Notes: generated by a model not told the origin, from the sequence alone. 64,000 nt of DNA from Microbacterium elymi (GCF_021582895.2 NZ_CP091139.2:2480001-2544000); one strand, 5' to 3'. Counted from the first letter of the stretch, positions 51,195-60,332 are shown. Made by a program: numbers and translations.

Positions 51195-52356
51195 CTACAG
51201 GGTGAACACCTGCAGGTCCCGGCCCACAGTGACCGGACCGTGATAGCCCTGACGAGCCCATGCCGTCCACTGCCGCACCGGAAGAACCGGGCTGACCAGG
51301 TCGCCGACATGGCTCAGGACCAGACGACGTGCCTGGGCGTCGGAGGCGACGGCGCCCACCTTCTGGACCTCGACGTGGGAGGTGAGCAGATGATCCTTCA
51401 GAGCGTCCGGGCCCGGCCATCCCCGTACGTTGATGGCCTCGTGGACGAGGATGTCGGTCCGGTGGGCGAGCGTCGGGATGTTGTCGGTGTACGTCGTGTC
51501 GCCCGAGAAGGTGACGGAGCCGTACTCGGTGTCGAAGCGGTAGGCGAAGGTGGGAAAGGTCGGCCCGTGGGGCACCAGGACGGCCGTCACCCGCACGTTG
51601 GCGTCCTGCATGATCAGGAACGGCTTGCATCCGCGGCGCGGTGTTCTGGAAGGACGCTCGCACGCCCGGGATCGAGACCTCGTGGACATCCATGAGCGTC
51701 GACGCGTCACGGATGAAGCTGTCTCGCATGAACAGGTTGGTGCTGTACGCGAACGCGTCGTTGCAGTATTCCGTCAAACCCTGCAGACCCGGAGTCGGAT
51801 CGTTCGGATTCACCGTCGGGGATATGCCGCCCCCGAAGGTCGGCGGAAGGCCGCCTGCGGGCCCCGGACCGAACACGGGGGTCTTGTCGGGAAGCGAATC
51901 CATGGCAGTTGGGTTGCCATTGCCCCCGAGCAGGAAGAAGTTGTAATAGTCGGCCACGTGATCGGCGTGCAGATGCGTGATGAAGATCCCGGAGAGCGCC
52001 GCGAGCTTCAGGCCGGCCTGCAGGTAGGCGGTGACGGCGTTGCGCCCCGCGTCGATCACATACACGGCACCGTTGACGACGAGCGCGCTGGAGATTCCGC
52101 CGCGGTCACTGTGCGGGGGCGGTCCGCCGGCCGTTCCCAGCAGCACCAGGTGCGCACCGTGCGACAGCGCAGACCAGTTCGACGGCCCTCCCGAGCTCTT
52201 CGGTGCGGCCAGCGCCGGGGCGCCGACGCCGACGATGCCGGCCCCGGCGAGCGCGCCGATGCCCCCGAGCATCGCCCGGCGCGAGAGCCCGCGGCGCTCG
52301 GGTGCGGATGGGACGCCGCCGGACTGGACGGACAAGTCACTGCAGGAACCACACAT
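51195..52356 (-). CDS. Tat-exported metallo-beta-lactamase-fold hydrolase
   Basis: This is a protein of about 387 residues. The N-terminus has SRRAMLGG followed by a hydrophobic stretch ending in APALAAPKS, a Tat-type signal. The metal motif THLHADHVADYY (HxHxDH) lies near residue 140, the bridging aspartate in SGDTTYTD, and the last His in LSHVGDLVSP. One extra base at about 51628 (GCAAGC for GCAGC) should be removed to give RMQPFLIMQDANV. It could act outside the membrane on a conjugated substrate (ester, sulfate or lactone) before uptake. It sits between demethylase copies 3 and 4. Confidence 0.75.
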
Positions 52357-52558
52357 GCGTTTACCTCTCCCAGACCTGGGTGCCGACCCGCCGTGCGGGA
52401 TCGGACGGTGCGACCAGGGCGGGACGGCAGATCGCCGCGAACAGCTTCCACGGAGACGACGTCATCTCCCGCCAAGTTTCAGTTGTTGGTGATGATAACA
52501 GTCAGCTCAAATCCACACCAGAGCAGATCGCGTCTCGGCGGTTGCCGGCGAAGCGATA

Positions 52559-53892
52559 TCAGGCGGCCCGGTAGGCGGTCCGCGTGTACTCGTTGTACGG
52601 CGAGGGCCGTACCGTCGCGCGGATGCGCGGGAACCCGAGGTCGGCGTCGGGCGCGGTGCCGTGCCCGGGGTGCTCGCCCCACGCCACCTCGAGTTCGGTG
52701 CCAGGTTCGGCGACGCCCTCGTCGACGAGCGCCAGGGCGAGGATGCGGTCGAGCGGGGCGATCGTCGCGGTCCAGAACGTCATGCCCACAAGCGCTCCGT
52801 CCTGTGCTTGTACGCGGTGGCGGTCGTAGGTGCGCACATACCCGGGGTGGTCGTCGAAGACTGCGGCGACATCGGCGGCGTCGAACTCGAGTGTGACCTT
52901 GCGGCGACGGACGAGCTCGTGGGCCTCGTTGAGTGCGTCGCGACCGATGAACTCGCGGTCCAGCGTGATCGAGCGCCCGTAGCCGAGCTCCCACGGCGAC
53001 AGGTAGTAGTCCGCGATGTCGTCGGAGTAGAAGCTGCCGCCGAGCGGCTTCTTGCCCTCGTACGAGAAGGCGCTCAGCCACCGGCGGTAGTCCGCCAGGC
53101 GCGGATCGGTGTAGATCGCCGGGGTCGGGGTCGGGATCCACCCGCTCTCGACGCCGTTCGTGAAATAGGCCATGCCGCCCACGGGCACCAGGCCGAGAGG
53201 CTCGCCCGCCTCCAGCAGCGCATCCTTGACGGCGCCGTGGTCGGCGAATGACCCGATGAACTCATAACCGGCCTGCCCGGCCATGCCGTGGCGCAGCGCG
53301 CGCACCCGGCGCCCATCGACGTCCACGAAGACCGAGTGGAAGAACTTCGTCTCCGGCAGCGGTCCACCGAAGGCGCGGGCGGCGACCTCCAGTGCGTGCG
53401 GCCCCTGGATCTGGAAGCGGAAGAGCTTCGGGTCGCCGGCCCTGCGCACCGACGAGTCGGGGTCGGTGGAGAACGCGACGTCGTACCCGTTGCGCTCGGC
53501 GTGGAACGTGACCCAGTTCTGCGCAGCGGGCACGCCGGTCAGCGCGTACCGGTCCGGCGCCTCGCGCAGCAGGATGCCGTCGGTGATGATGTTGCCGTCG
53601 TACGACACCGGCACGAACTGCTTGGCCTGGCCGATCGCGAATCGGTCGTAGTCGTTCGCGCTCACATCGCGCAGCAGCCGGGTGGCGTCGGGTCCTTCGA
53701 AGACGGTGTCGGACATGTGGAACGAGAGGTCCGAGAGCGCGACCGTGCTGCGCCACGCCTCCTGCTCGCGCTGCCACCCGCGTACTCGGCGGCGACGACG
53801 GGCACGTCCCACGGCGCGGCGTCGGGCCCGCCAGCAAGCCGGATGGGTGATCCTGCGCGGTCGATCGCGTCCTGGAGGGAGGGCATGGTCAT
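52559..53892 (-). CDS. GcvT/LigM-type tetrahydrofolate-dependent methyltransferase (copy 4)
   Basis: This is a homologue of about 444 residues close to copy 1. It shares WRSTVALSDLSFHMSDTV, SANDYDRFAIGQAKQFVPV, MAGQAGYEFIG and PGHGTAPDADLGFPRIRAT. One missing base near 53780 should be restored to give AAEYRGWQREQEAW. The ATG at 53892 has GGAG 8 bases upstream; 53886 is also possible. It is the last gene of the purU-metF operon (34-base gap to metF), which links methyl transfer directly to folate recycling. Confidence 0.8.
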
Positions 53893-53926
53893 GGGTGTTC
53901 TCCTTTTGTGCGAGGGATGCCGTGGC

Positions 53927-54772
53927 TCATCGGCTGCGGAATTCGGTGATCCACTGGGAGGTGGCCTGGATGCCGCCGAAGGTGTAGAAGTGCAGGCGCA
54001 CCGGGCCGTGCCGGCCGGGGTCGTAGCTGGCGGCGAGCGCGCCGATGAGCCTCTCCGGGCCCGCGGTCCCCATCAGGTTCGTGAGCGAGAAGCCGTACTT
54101 CTTCACGATCAGGGCGTTGGCGCCGATCCCGAACCGACGGGCGAAGCCCAGCAGCCGCTTCACCCCGGCCGGCCCAGGCACGCCGATCCGGATCGGGAGG
54201 TGGACGCCGGCGTCGCGCACCTGCTCGATCCAGCGCAGCACCGGCTTCTCGTCGAACGCGAACTGGGTGATGATCGAGCCCTCCACCCCCTGCTCAGCGA
54301 GCGCCGCGACCTTTCCGCGCAGCGCGCTCCACAGCACGTCGTCGGGGATGTCGGGGTGTCCCTCGGGGTACCCGGCGATGCTGACATGACGGACGCCTGC
54401 CGCGGGCAGGACGCCCGTGCGGATCACGGATTCGGCGTCGGCGTACGGCCCGTGCGGTGTCGCGGGGTCGCCGCCGACGCAGAACACGCTGGTCGCGGCA
54501 TCCACCTCGTGCAGAGCCCGGAGATATGTCTCCAGTTCGGCACGGTCATGCAGGCGGCGGGCGGAGATGTGGGGGACCGGCTCGAGGCCGGCGGTCCGCA
54601 CGGCGCGGGCGGCGGCCGTGCGCATCGTGAGGTCCTCGTTGCCGAGGAAGGTCACGTTGACTCGGGTGCCGCGCGGCAGCAGGCCGGCGGCGGCGTTCAG
54701 GTCATCGACGTCCTTGCCGGTCATCTCCAGCGAGAAGTCGGCGAGCAGGTCTGTGGTGGTGGGGTTCGTCAT
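53927..54772 (-). CDS. metF: methylenetetrahydrofolate reductase (MetF)
   Basis: This is a flavoprotein of about 281 residues. It interconverts 5-methyl- and 5,10-methylene-tetrahydrofolate. The TIM-barrel family is recognised by TFLGNEDLTMR, VFCVGGDPATPHGPYADA and SIITQFAFDEKPVLRW. The chain is intact and of the short form seen in folate-dependent O-demethylation loci. It lies 23 bases after purU and 34 before copy 4. Here it should oxidise the methyl group accepted by the LigM-type enzymes. It could replace or supplement the biosynthetic MetF. Confidence 0.85.
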   Translation of the reverse strand: MTNPTTTDLLADFSLEMTGKDVDDLNAAAGLLPRGTRVNVTFLGNEDLTMRTAAARAVRTAGLEPVPHISARRLHDRAELETYLRALHEVDAATSVFCVGGDPATPHGPYADAESVIRTGVLPAAGVRHVSIAGYPEGHPDIPDDVLWSALRGKVAALAEQGVEGSIITQFAFDEKPVLRWIEQVRDAGVHLPIRIGVPGPAGVKRLLGFARRFGIGANALIVKKYGFSLTNLMGTAGPERLIGALAASYDPGRHGPVRLHFYTFGGIQATSQWITEFRSR

Positions 54773-54795
54773 CGAATCGCCTCTCGGTGGTGGGT

Positions 54796-55701
54796 TCACA
54801 GCACGACGGTCTCGCGGCCGTGGCGCATCACCCGGTCCTCGCAGTGCCACGTGACGGCCCGGGCGAGCACCGCGCGTTCGACATCGGCGCCGCGACGCTG
54901 CAGATCGGCGGCGGTGTCGGCGTGGGTCACGCGGACCACGTCCTGCTCGATGATCGGGCCCTCGTCGAGGTCCTCGGTCGCATAATGGGCGGTCGCACCG
55001 ATCAGCTTCACGCCGCGCTCCTTCGCCTTGCGGTAGGGGCCCGCGCCGATGAAGGCCGGCAGGAAGGAGTGGTGGATGTTGATCACGGGGACTCCGACCC
55101 TCGCCAGGAAGTCGCCGGAGAGGATCTGCATGTAGCGCGCGAGCACGACGACGTCGACGTTATCCGCCAGCAGTTCCACGATCCGGTCCTCCGCGGCCGC
55201 CTTGTCCGGCCCCGACGACGGCACGTGGAAGAACGGGATGCCGAGGAAGCGCACGTCGTCGGCGACGACCGAGTGGTTCGAGATCACCATCGGCACCGTC
55301 ATCGGGATCTCACCGCGCCGCTGCCGCCACAGCAGGTCCAGCAGGCAGTGGTCGCTGGTCGATGCGAGGATCGCGACGCGCTTCGGCGTCGCCAGCGCGG
55401 AAAGCCGCCACGTCAGCCCGAATCCTTCGCCCAGCGCGACCCGCAGCGACTCCTCCAGTGCCGAACGCGCGACGTCCAGGCCTTCGAGCCGGAACACGGC
55501 ACGTTGGAAGAAGCGCCCGCCGTTCGCGTGATCGGTGTACTGGTCGAGCGAGATGATGTTCGCTCGGTGCTCGGCGAGCGTGGTCGACACGGCACGCACC
55601 AGGCCCGGTCGATCCTGGCCCTGCACCAGCAGCACCGCCTGGTCGCGGAGCGGATCGAGATCGGCTCCCCGTGCCGCCATCGGTGTCTCGACGATGGTCA
55701 T
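54796..55701 (-). CDS. purU: formyltetrahydrofolate deformylase
   Basis: This is an intact enzyme of about 301 residues that hydrolyses 10-formyl-tetrahydrofolate to formate and tetrahydrofolate. The N-terminal ACT domain has LVQGQDRPGLVRAVSTTLAEH. The C-terminal formyltransferase-like domain has VINIHHSFLPAFIGAGPYRKA and the active site Asp region GATAHYATEDLDEGPII. It is the first gene of the operon and has MarR site C upstream. In this locus it would release the former methoxy carbon as formate and regenerate the cofactor. A FolD enzyme is needed between MetF and PurU and is not in the window. Confidence 0.9.
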   Translation of the reverse strand: MTIVETPMAARGADLDPLRDQAVLLVQGQDRPGLVRAVSTTLAEHRANIISLDQYTDHANGGRFFQRAVFRLEGLDVARSALEESLRVALGEGFGLTWRLSALATPKRVAILASTSDHCLLDLLWRQRRGEIPMTVPMVISNHSVVADDVRFLGIPFFHVPSSGPDKAAAEDRIVELLADNVDVVVLARYMQILSGDFLARVGVPVINIHHSFLPAFIGAGPYRKAKERGVKLIGATAHYATEDLDEGPIIEQDVVRVTHADTAADLQRRGADVERAVLARAVTWHCEDRVMRHGRETVVL

Positions 55702-55747
55702 CGCCGCCTCCTGTCTTCGTCGTCAGAGTTTAAGCTGACTGAAAGAC

Positions 55748-55763
55748 TAGCAGACACCTGTAA
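55748..55763 (-). promoter_or_regulatory. MarR operator upstream of purU-metF-copy 4 (site C)
   Basis: On the plus strand this reads TAGCAG-ACA-CCTGTAA, which differs at two positions from site A (TACCAG-ACA-TCTGTAA) 5.1 kb away. It lies 47 bases before the purU start, between the extradiol dioxygenase stop and purU. This is the only sequence of this kind upstream of the operon. Confidence 0.65.
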
Positions 55764-55764
55764 C

Positions 55765-56760
55765 TCAGTGCACGCCGAGGAAGTCCTCGAGCGTGGCGGG
55801 GGTCGCGGTCAGCAGCGGCTCGTGCAGGGGTTCGTCCGGGAACTCGCTGGCCTCGAAGAACCAGCGACGGGATGCCGGCAGCCCCCACAGCTGTGCGCGG
55901 CGGCGGTTGCTGACATCCCAGCGAATCGGCTGCTCTTCGAGGTCGATGAACTGGTAGTGCGTGGTGAACAGCTCGATGCGGTGCTGGTCGGGATCGCGCA
56001 GGTACAGGAACATCGCGTTGCTGATGCCGTGCCGGCCCGGGCCGCGATCGATCTCGTCGCCGAACCCGCGCGCACCGGCGACATCCGCCGCATGCAGCAG
56101 GGCGGAGGCATCCGGCACGGTGTACGCGAAGTGGTGCAGACGCGGACCCTTCCCGTTCGTGAACACGAGGTCGTGGGTGTTGCCCTTGACCTCCATCCAC
56201 GTGCCCCACAGCTCGTCGGTGCCGTCGGTCGCCGTGTATTCGCTCATGCGCATCCCCAGGCCGGTCCAGAAGTCGGTCGCAGTCTGCACGTCGTGCGTCA
56301 CGGCCTGGTAATGGTCGAGGCGCTGCGGGGCCCCGGCGACGAACTCGTCGAAGTCCTGCATCTTGCGCGGCACGAGGTCCATGCTGCTGGTCAGCTCGAA
56401 GTGCATGCCGACCGGGTCGCGGAACCGCAGGGTCGGCCCCTGGTGCGGCACCTCGACGCGCTCGTGTGCGATGCCGGTCTCGGTGAAGTATCGCTCGGCG
56501 GCGACGATGTCACCATCGGTGCGGACGCGCAGCCCGATCTGGCGCGCCTGCGCCGTGTCGCCGCGCTCGAGCACCAGGCTGTGGTGGGCGGACTCCTCGA
56601 GACCGCGCAGATACACCACGTCGTCGGACTCCTCGGTGACGACCAGGCCGATCGTGTCGCGATAGAAGTCACGGCTGGACGGAAGGTCGGTCACCGCGAG
56701 GCGCACGTGGCTCGCGCGGGTCAGGGTGAATGGGGGAGTCTGGTTCCAGGTGGGCAGCAT
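55765..56760 (-). CDS. type I extradiol dioxygenase (homoprotocatechuate 2,3-dioxygenase family)
   Basis: This is a non-haem Fe(II)/Mn(II) ring-cleavage enzyme of about 331 residues built from two vicinal-oxygen-chelate modules. The conserved pattern of the homoprotocatechuate 2,3-dioxygenase family is present: metal ligands in RLDHYQAV (His150), GPRLHHFAY (His209/210) and HRIELFTTH (Glu263), plus the acid/base His196 in NTHDLVF and Tyr253 in FLYLRDPD. It is intact. It is divergent from the LysR gene and follows directly in front of purU on the same strand. It would cleave a catechol-type product; the exact substrate cannot be read. Confidence 0.85.
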   Translation of the reverse strand: MLPTWNQTPPFTLTRASHVRLAVTDLPSSRDFYRDTIGLVVTEESDDVVYLRGLEESAHHSLVLERGDTAQARQIGLRVRTDGDIVAAERYFTETGIAHERVEVPHQGPTLRFRDPVGMHFELTSSMDLVPRKMQDFDEFVAGAPQRLDHYQAVTHDVQTATDFWTGLGMRMSEYTATDGTDELWGTWMEVKGNTHDLVFTNGKGPRLHHFAYTVPDASALLHAADVAGARGFGDEIDRGPGRHGISNAMFLYLRDPDQHRIELFTTHYQFIDLEEQPIRWDVSNRRRAQLWGLPASRRWFFEASEFPDEPLHEPLLTATPATLEDFLGVH

Positions 56761-56838
56761 CGGTGTCTCCTTCGGGTCGGTGCTTCCATCGTGTGCGCGA
56801 TGGCCGCGAAGGAGAAGCCCCGGATCGGCTGGCGCACC

Positions 56839-56855
56839 TATAGATGAGCGCTATA
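56839..56855. promoter_or_regulatory. LysR-type box TATAG-N7-CTATA
   Basis: The inverted repeat TATAG-ATGAGCG-CTATA fits the T-N11-A pattern of LysR-type binding sites. It lies 26 bases before the LysR start and 78 bases upstream of the divergent dioxygenase start. Confidence 0.6.
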
Positions 56856-56881
56856 CCGACGGCTCGGATATCATCTGAGCC

Positions 56882-57792
56882 ATGGAGCTGCGCCACTTGC
56901 GGTACTTCAGTGCCGTCGTGGAGGCGGGGTCGTTCTCGGCGGCCGCCGAGACGTTGCATCTTTCGCAAGCCGTCGCTGAGCGTCGCGATCGCGAAACTGG
57001 AGACCTCCGTCGGTGTGCCGCTCCTGGATCGTTCGCCGCGCGGGGTCGAGCCGACGAGCGCCGGACGGTACCTCCTGGATGCCGCGGCCGGCCTGCTCGC
57101 AGAGGTCGATGACATCGCCGAGGCGCTGGGGCGCTTCGGCGCCGGTACGACGGGTCGGCTCGCGCTGGCGGTCGTGCCGACCCTCTTGTGGCATCGGCTG
57201 CCGCGTCTCGCTGCGGGCGTTCGCGGATGTCGCGCCGGACGTGGAAGTCCGTCTGACGGATCCGCCGCCGTGGACGGCGATCGATCAGCTCGCGCGTCGT
57301 GCCGTCGACGTCGCGATGATCATGGTGGCCGAGCCCGACCGGTTCGCCGCGCGGCACCGCGGCCAGTTCGACATCGTGGACGGCGGCGAGGTTCCGCTGG
57401 TGGCCGCGTTGCCTCCGAGTGAGTCCGACGCCCCCGACCCGCTTCCGCTTGCCGCGTTCGACGGGCGCCGCATCGTGCTCCCGCAGCGCACCGCGGCGGT
57501 GCCGAGCCTGCCCGAGGCCGTCGACGAGGCGTTTCGCGCGCACGGGATCGCACCGGCCGCCATCCGCACCGCCGAGACGATCCAGACGAGCATCCCGTTC
57601 ATCGAGTCGGGTGCCGCCTGGGGCGTCCTTCCCGACCCGGATGCGGCGAGCCTGCGTCGCTTCGACCTCGTCGTGCGGCGCCTCGACCCCGAGCCGACGC
57701 CGCTGCGGGCACTCGTGCTCACCCGGCCCGGCGGGGCGCAGCATCCCGTCATCGCGCGATTCATCGCCAGCCTCGACGTCCGGGCTCGGTAA
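56882..57792 (+). CDS. LysR-family transcriptional regulator
   Basis: This is a regulator of about 303 residues. The N-terminal winged helix has MELRHLRYFSAVVEAGSFSAAAETLHLSQPSLSVAIAKLE after removing an extra base at about 56968 (GCAAGC for GCAGC). The effector domain has GRLALAVVPTLLWH and ALVLTRPGGAQHPV. A second extra base at about 57209 should be removed to give LPRLLRAFADVAPDVEV. It is divergent from the dioxygenase gene, with a LysR box between them. An aromatic inducer is likely. Confidence 0.85.
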
Positions 57793-57817
57793 TCGTGTGC
57801 GAAATCGCACGCGATTA
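57790..57817. promoter_or_regulatory. GntR-type palindrome at the end of the LysR gene
   Basis: A 28-bp inverted repeat with arms TAATCG-N-GTGCGA and TCGCAC-N-CGATTA around AA starts at the LysR stop codon. It lies 100 bases before the GntR start at 57917. It is the strongest palindrome of this stretch. Confidence 0.65.
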
Positions 57818-57884
57818 TGGGAACCTTCGGGTGAATGCGCGGGATCTCGCCGCAATGAACCACTCTCTGCCGAGGAATGCGCGG

Positions 57885-57900
57885 GGATTGTGTGCGATTT
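57885..57900 (+). promoter_or_regulatory. half-site of the GntR-type operator
   Basis: GATTGTGTGCGATTTC resembles one arm of the palindrome at 57790-57817 (core GTGCGA preceded by AATCG/ATTGT) and ends 17 bases before the GntR start. It may be a second, weaker operator. Confidence 0.45.
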
Positions 57901-57916
57901 CCGCTATTATTCAACG

Positions 57917-58579
57917 ATGGTGACCAAGGCCGAGCAGGCATATCAGATCCTGCGCGAACGGATCATGGACGGCACGTTCGGCCCGGGACAAAGGCTGGTC
58001 ATCGACCAGCTCGGCCGCGAGCACTCGATCTCGTCCGTTCCGTGGCGCGAGTCGCTGCGTCGGCTGGAGGCCGAGGGCTGGGTCGAGATCATTCCGAACG
58101 TCGGCGCCCTGGTGAAGACGTTCGACACCGACTCCTGGCACCGCACCATGCGGCTGCTGGCCCGGATCGAGGGACTCGGCGCCGCGCTGGCGGCCCCGCG
58201 CCTGACCACGGAGGACATCGACGACGCGCGCGCGCTGAACGCGGAGATGCGGCAGGCCCTGACCGATTTCGACGTCGCCCGCTTCGGCACTCTCAACCGG
58301 CAGTTCCACGAATTCATCTGCTCGCGGTGCGGCGACGCGCATCTGTCCCATCTGATCCACAACGAGTGGACCCGGCTGGACATGGTCCGCCGCAGCGCGT
58401 TCTGGTATGCGCCGGGGCGTGCGCTCGCATCGATTGCCGAGCACGAGGGCATCCTCGACCTGATCGAAGGGGGTGCCGACCCCGACCAGGTCGAGACGTC
58501 GATGCGGCGCCATCAGCTGAGCACGCTCGAGGCGATCGCCCATCACGAGGCGGCTCTGGCCGCTCAGACCGAGGCCTGA
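57917..58579 (+). CDS. GntR-family transcriptional regulator (FadR/FCD type)
   Basis: This is an intact regulator of about 220 residues. The winged helix has AYQILRERIMDGTFGPGQRL, VPWRESLRRLEAEGWVE and VGALVKTFD. The FCD domain has FGTLNRQFHEFICSRCGD and LSHLIHNEWTRLD with a metal-type His/Asp arrangement. It stops 5 bases before the convergent MarR gene. Autoregulation through the palindrome and half-site upstream is likely. Confidence 0.85.
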   Translation: MVTKAEQAYQILRERIMDGTFGPGQRLVIDQLGREHSISSVPWRESLRRLEAEGWVEIIPNVGALVKTFDTDSWHRTMRLLARIEGLGAALAAPRLTTEDIDDARALNAEMRQALTDFDVARFGTLNRQFHEFICSRCGDAHLSHLIHNEWTRLDMVRRSAFWYAPGRALASIAEHEGILDLIEGGADPDQVETSMRRHQLSTLEAIAHHEAALAAQTEA

Positions 58580-58583
58580 GCCT

Positions 58584-59030
58584 TCAGCGCTCGCCGCCGC
58601 GCACGATCAGCGTGAGCTGGACCATCGCGTCGGAGGCGGCTTCGAGTGCGTCGCGGTGCGCCGAGTCGAGTTCGGCGATCGCGTCGGCCACGTCTGCGGC
58701 CCAGCCGGCGGCTATCGCCTCGTGCTCGGTCAAGCCGAGCGCGGTGGGGATGACGCGGATCGTGCGCCGGTCGGCAGGGTCGGGAGCACGTTCGACCAGT
58801 CCGCGGTGCACCAGCACACGCAGCGCACCGCTCGCGTTCGGCTGATGCAGTCCGAGTGCGGTGGCGAGCTGGGAGACCGTGCACCCGGGAGCATCCACGA
58901 TCTGCTTGAGCAGGGCCACCTCGGTGGTCGGCAGAGGCCCCACTCCGGCGCGATCCGGGGCCCGTTTGTGGATCGTCCAGGCCAGTTCGCGCAGGATCAC
59001 CGGCAGTTGCCGGCCCGCCGCAGATGACAT
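58584..59030 (-). CDS. MarR-family transcriptional regulator
   Basis: This is an intact regulator of 148 residues with a winged helix: TTEVALLKQIVDAPGCTVSQLA, LGLHQPNASGALRVLVHRGLVE and wing DPADRRTIRVIPT. It is 52 bases downstream of the FAD monooxygenase gene on the same strand. The large inverted repeat at 60258-60301 upstream of the monooxygenase is its probable target. Confidence 0.85.
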   Translation of the reverse strand: MSSAAGRQLPVILRELAWTIHKRAPDRAGVGPLPTTEVALLKQIVDAPGCTVSQLATALGLHQPNASGALRVLVHRGLVERAPDPADRRTIRVIPTALGLTEHEAIAAGWAADVADAIAELDSAHRDALEAASDAMVQLTLIVRGGER

Positions 59031-59082
59031 CGCACCCTCCCCTTCTCCGGCGCCAGGCTATCGGCTGGCGCCGGCGGATGGA

Positions 59083-60217
59083 TCAGAGCGGCTTGCGCCA
59101 TGACGTCGAGCACATGGTTCGTGGCGGCGACGTTGTCGAACCCGGGAAGCCGCCCCATCTCCCACTCGCCGATCGCCAGGGACGTGTCGACGATGAGCTT
59201 GCAGCGCTCGTAGCGCCGTGCGGTGTACTCGGCGAACGCCGTGTCGAGGTTGTCGTGGCGGGAGAGCGCGTCGGCCAGCACGACCCCGTCCTCGATGGCC
59301 TGCGCGGCGCCCTGGCCCAGATGCGGCGTGATCGCGTGGACGGCGTCGCCCATGAGCACGACCCGGCCCTTGTGCCAGGGCGTGGGTGTGCCCATCGACT
59401 CCTCCGGCCGAGCACGATGTCCGCGTCGTCGGTGATGAACTCGTCGCGCACGCGACCGGTGAGCCCACCGAACGGGGCGAGGTACTCGCGCAGCCGCGGC
59501 GCGAGCTGGTCGTCCGGGATGCGCTCGTGGTCCCCGAAGTGCGCGTTGTAGAACATGTAGGCCAGGTCGGGCCCGATCGGCACGTAGCCGGCCATCCCCG
59601 CCTCGCACACCTGCAGCACGATGCAGTCGATCTCCGGCAGCCGGGGGATGTTCACACGGAACGCCGACTGCCCGATGTAATGCGGTTCGATCTCTTCGCT
59701 CAGCACGTGCCGTCGCACCCGCGAGCGCACGCCGTCCGCGCCGACGACGAGGTCGGTGGTGAACGTCGTGCCCGTCTCGGTGGTGACCGTCACCGAGCTG
59801 CCGTCGTCCTCCAGCGAGTCGAACGTCGTGCCGTAGTGGATGACGACGCCCACCTCGAGCGCCCGGGACGTGAGGATCTCGTGCAGCCTGCGGACGGGTG
59901 ATGCCGTTCAGTGGCGGGAAGGTGGAACCCGCGATCGCGACCCCCGGCATGTCATGCAGGTGCTCGCCGTCGACATCCAGCATCCGTCCCCACTGCGTCG
60001 CCGGATATCCGCCGGCGACGCAGGCGTCCGCGCAGCCGATCGCATCCAGCGCGCGCAGGGCGTTCCCGGGCTGGATGATGCCGACGCCGAACACGGAGGC
60101 GTGCAGGTCGGGGTATCGCTCGATCACCGTGACGTCGAACCCCTGCTGTCGCAGCGCGATCGCCGCGGAGAGCCCGCCGATGCCGCCGCCGACAACCAGT
60201 ACTGTCCGTTGAACCAT
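59083..60217 (-). CDS. FAD-dependent aromatic-ring hydroxylase
   Basis: This is a group A flavoprotein monooxygenase of about 378 residues. The FAD motif VLVVGGGIGGLSAAIALRQ is at the N-terminus, the DG motif is VVGADGVRSRVRR, and the GD motif is RVVLMGDAVHAITPHLGQGA. Shifts lie at about 59887 (GCAGGC for GCAGC), 59405 (missing base) and 59093 (GCAAGC for GCAGC). The last gives the true C-terminus VLDVMAQPL and a stop at 59083-59085, so it does not overlap the MarR gene. It resembles 3-hydroxybenzoate or salicylate hydroxylases; the substrate is unknown. Confidence 0.85.
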
Positions 60218-60257
60218 GTCGCTTCCGCCTACTCCGTCGTAGTGAGCTGTCCGCTCC

Positions 60258-60301
60258 GATTATGTATCTAGGCCAATATATACTGACCTAGATACATAAT
60301 C
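60258..60301. promoter_or_regulatory. 44-bp inverted repeat with 15-bp arms
   Basis: GATTATGTATCTAGG (60258-60272) and CCTAGATACATAATC (60287-60301) are perfect 15-bp arms around a 14-base AT-rich centre. The repeat lies 41 bases upstream of the FAD monooxygenase start and just after the stop of the amidohydrolase gene (60333, same strand). It is the longest palindrome in the window. The MarR protein encoded with the monooxygenase is the best candidate to bind it. Confidence 0.75.
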
Positions 60302-60332
60302 AAGTCCGGAGGAGCCGGAGGGGACGACGCGG

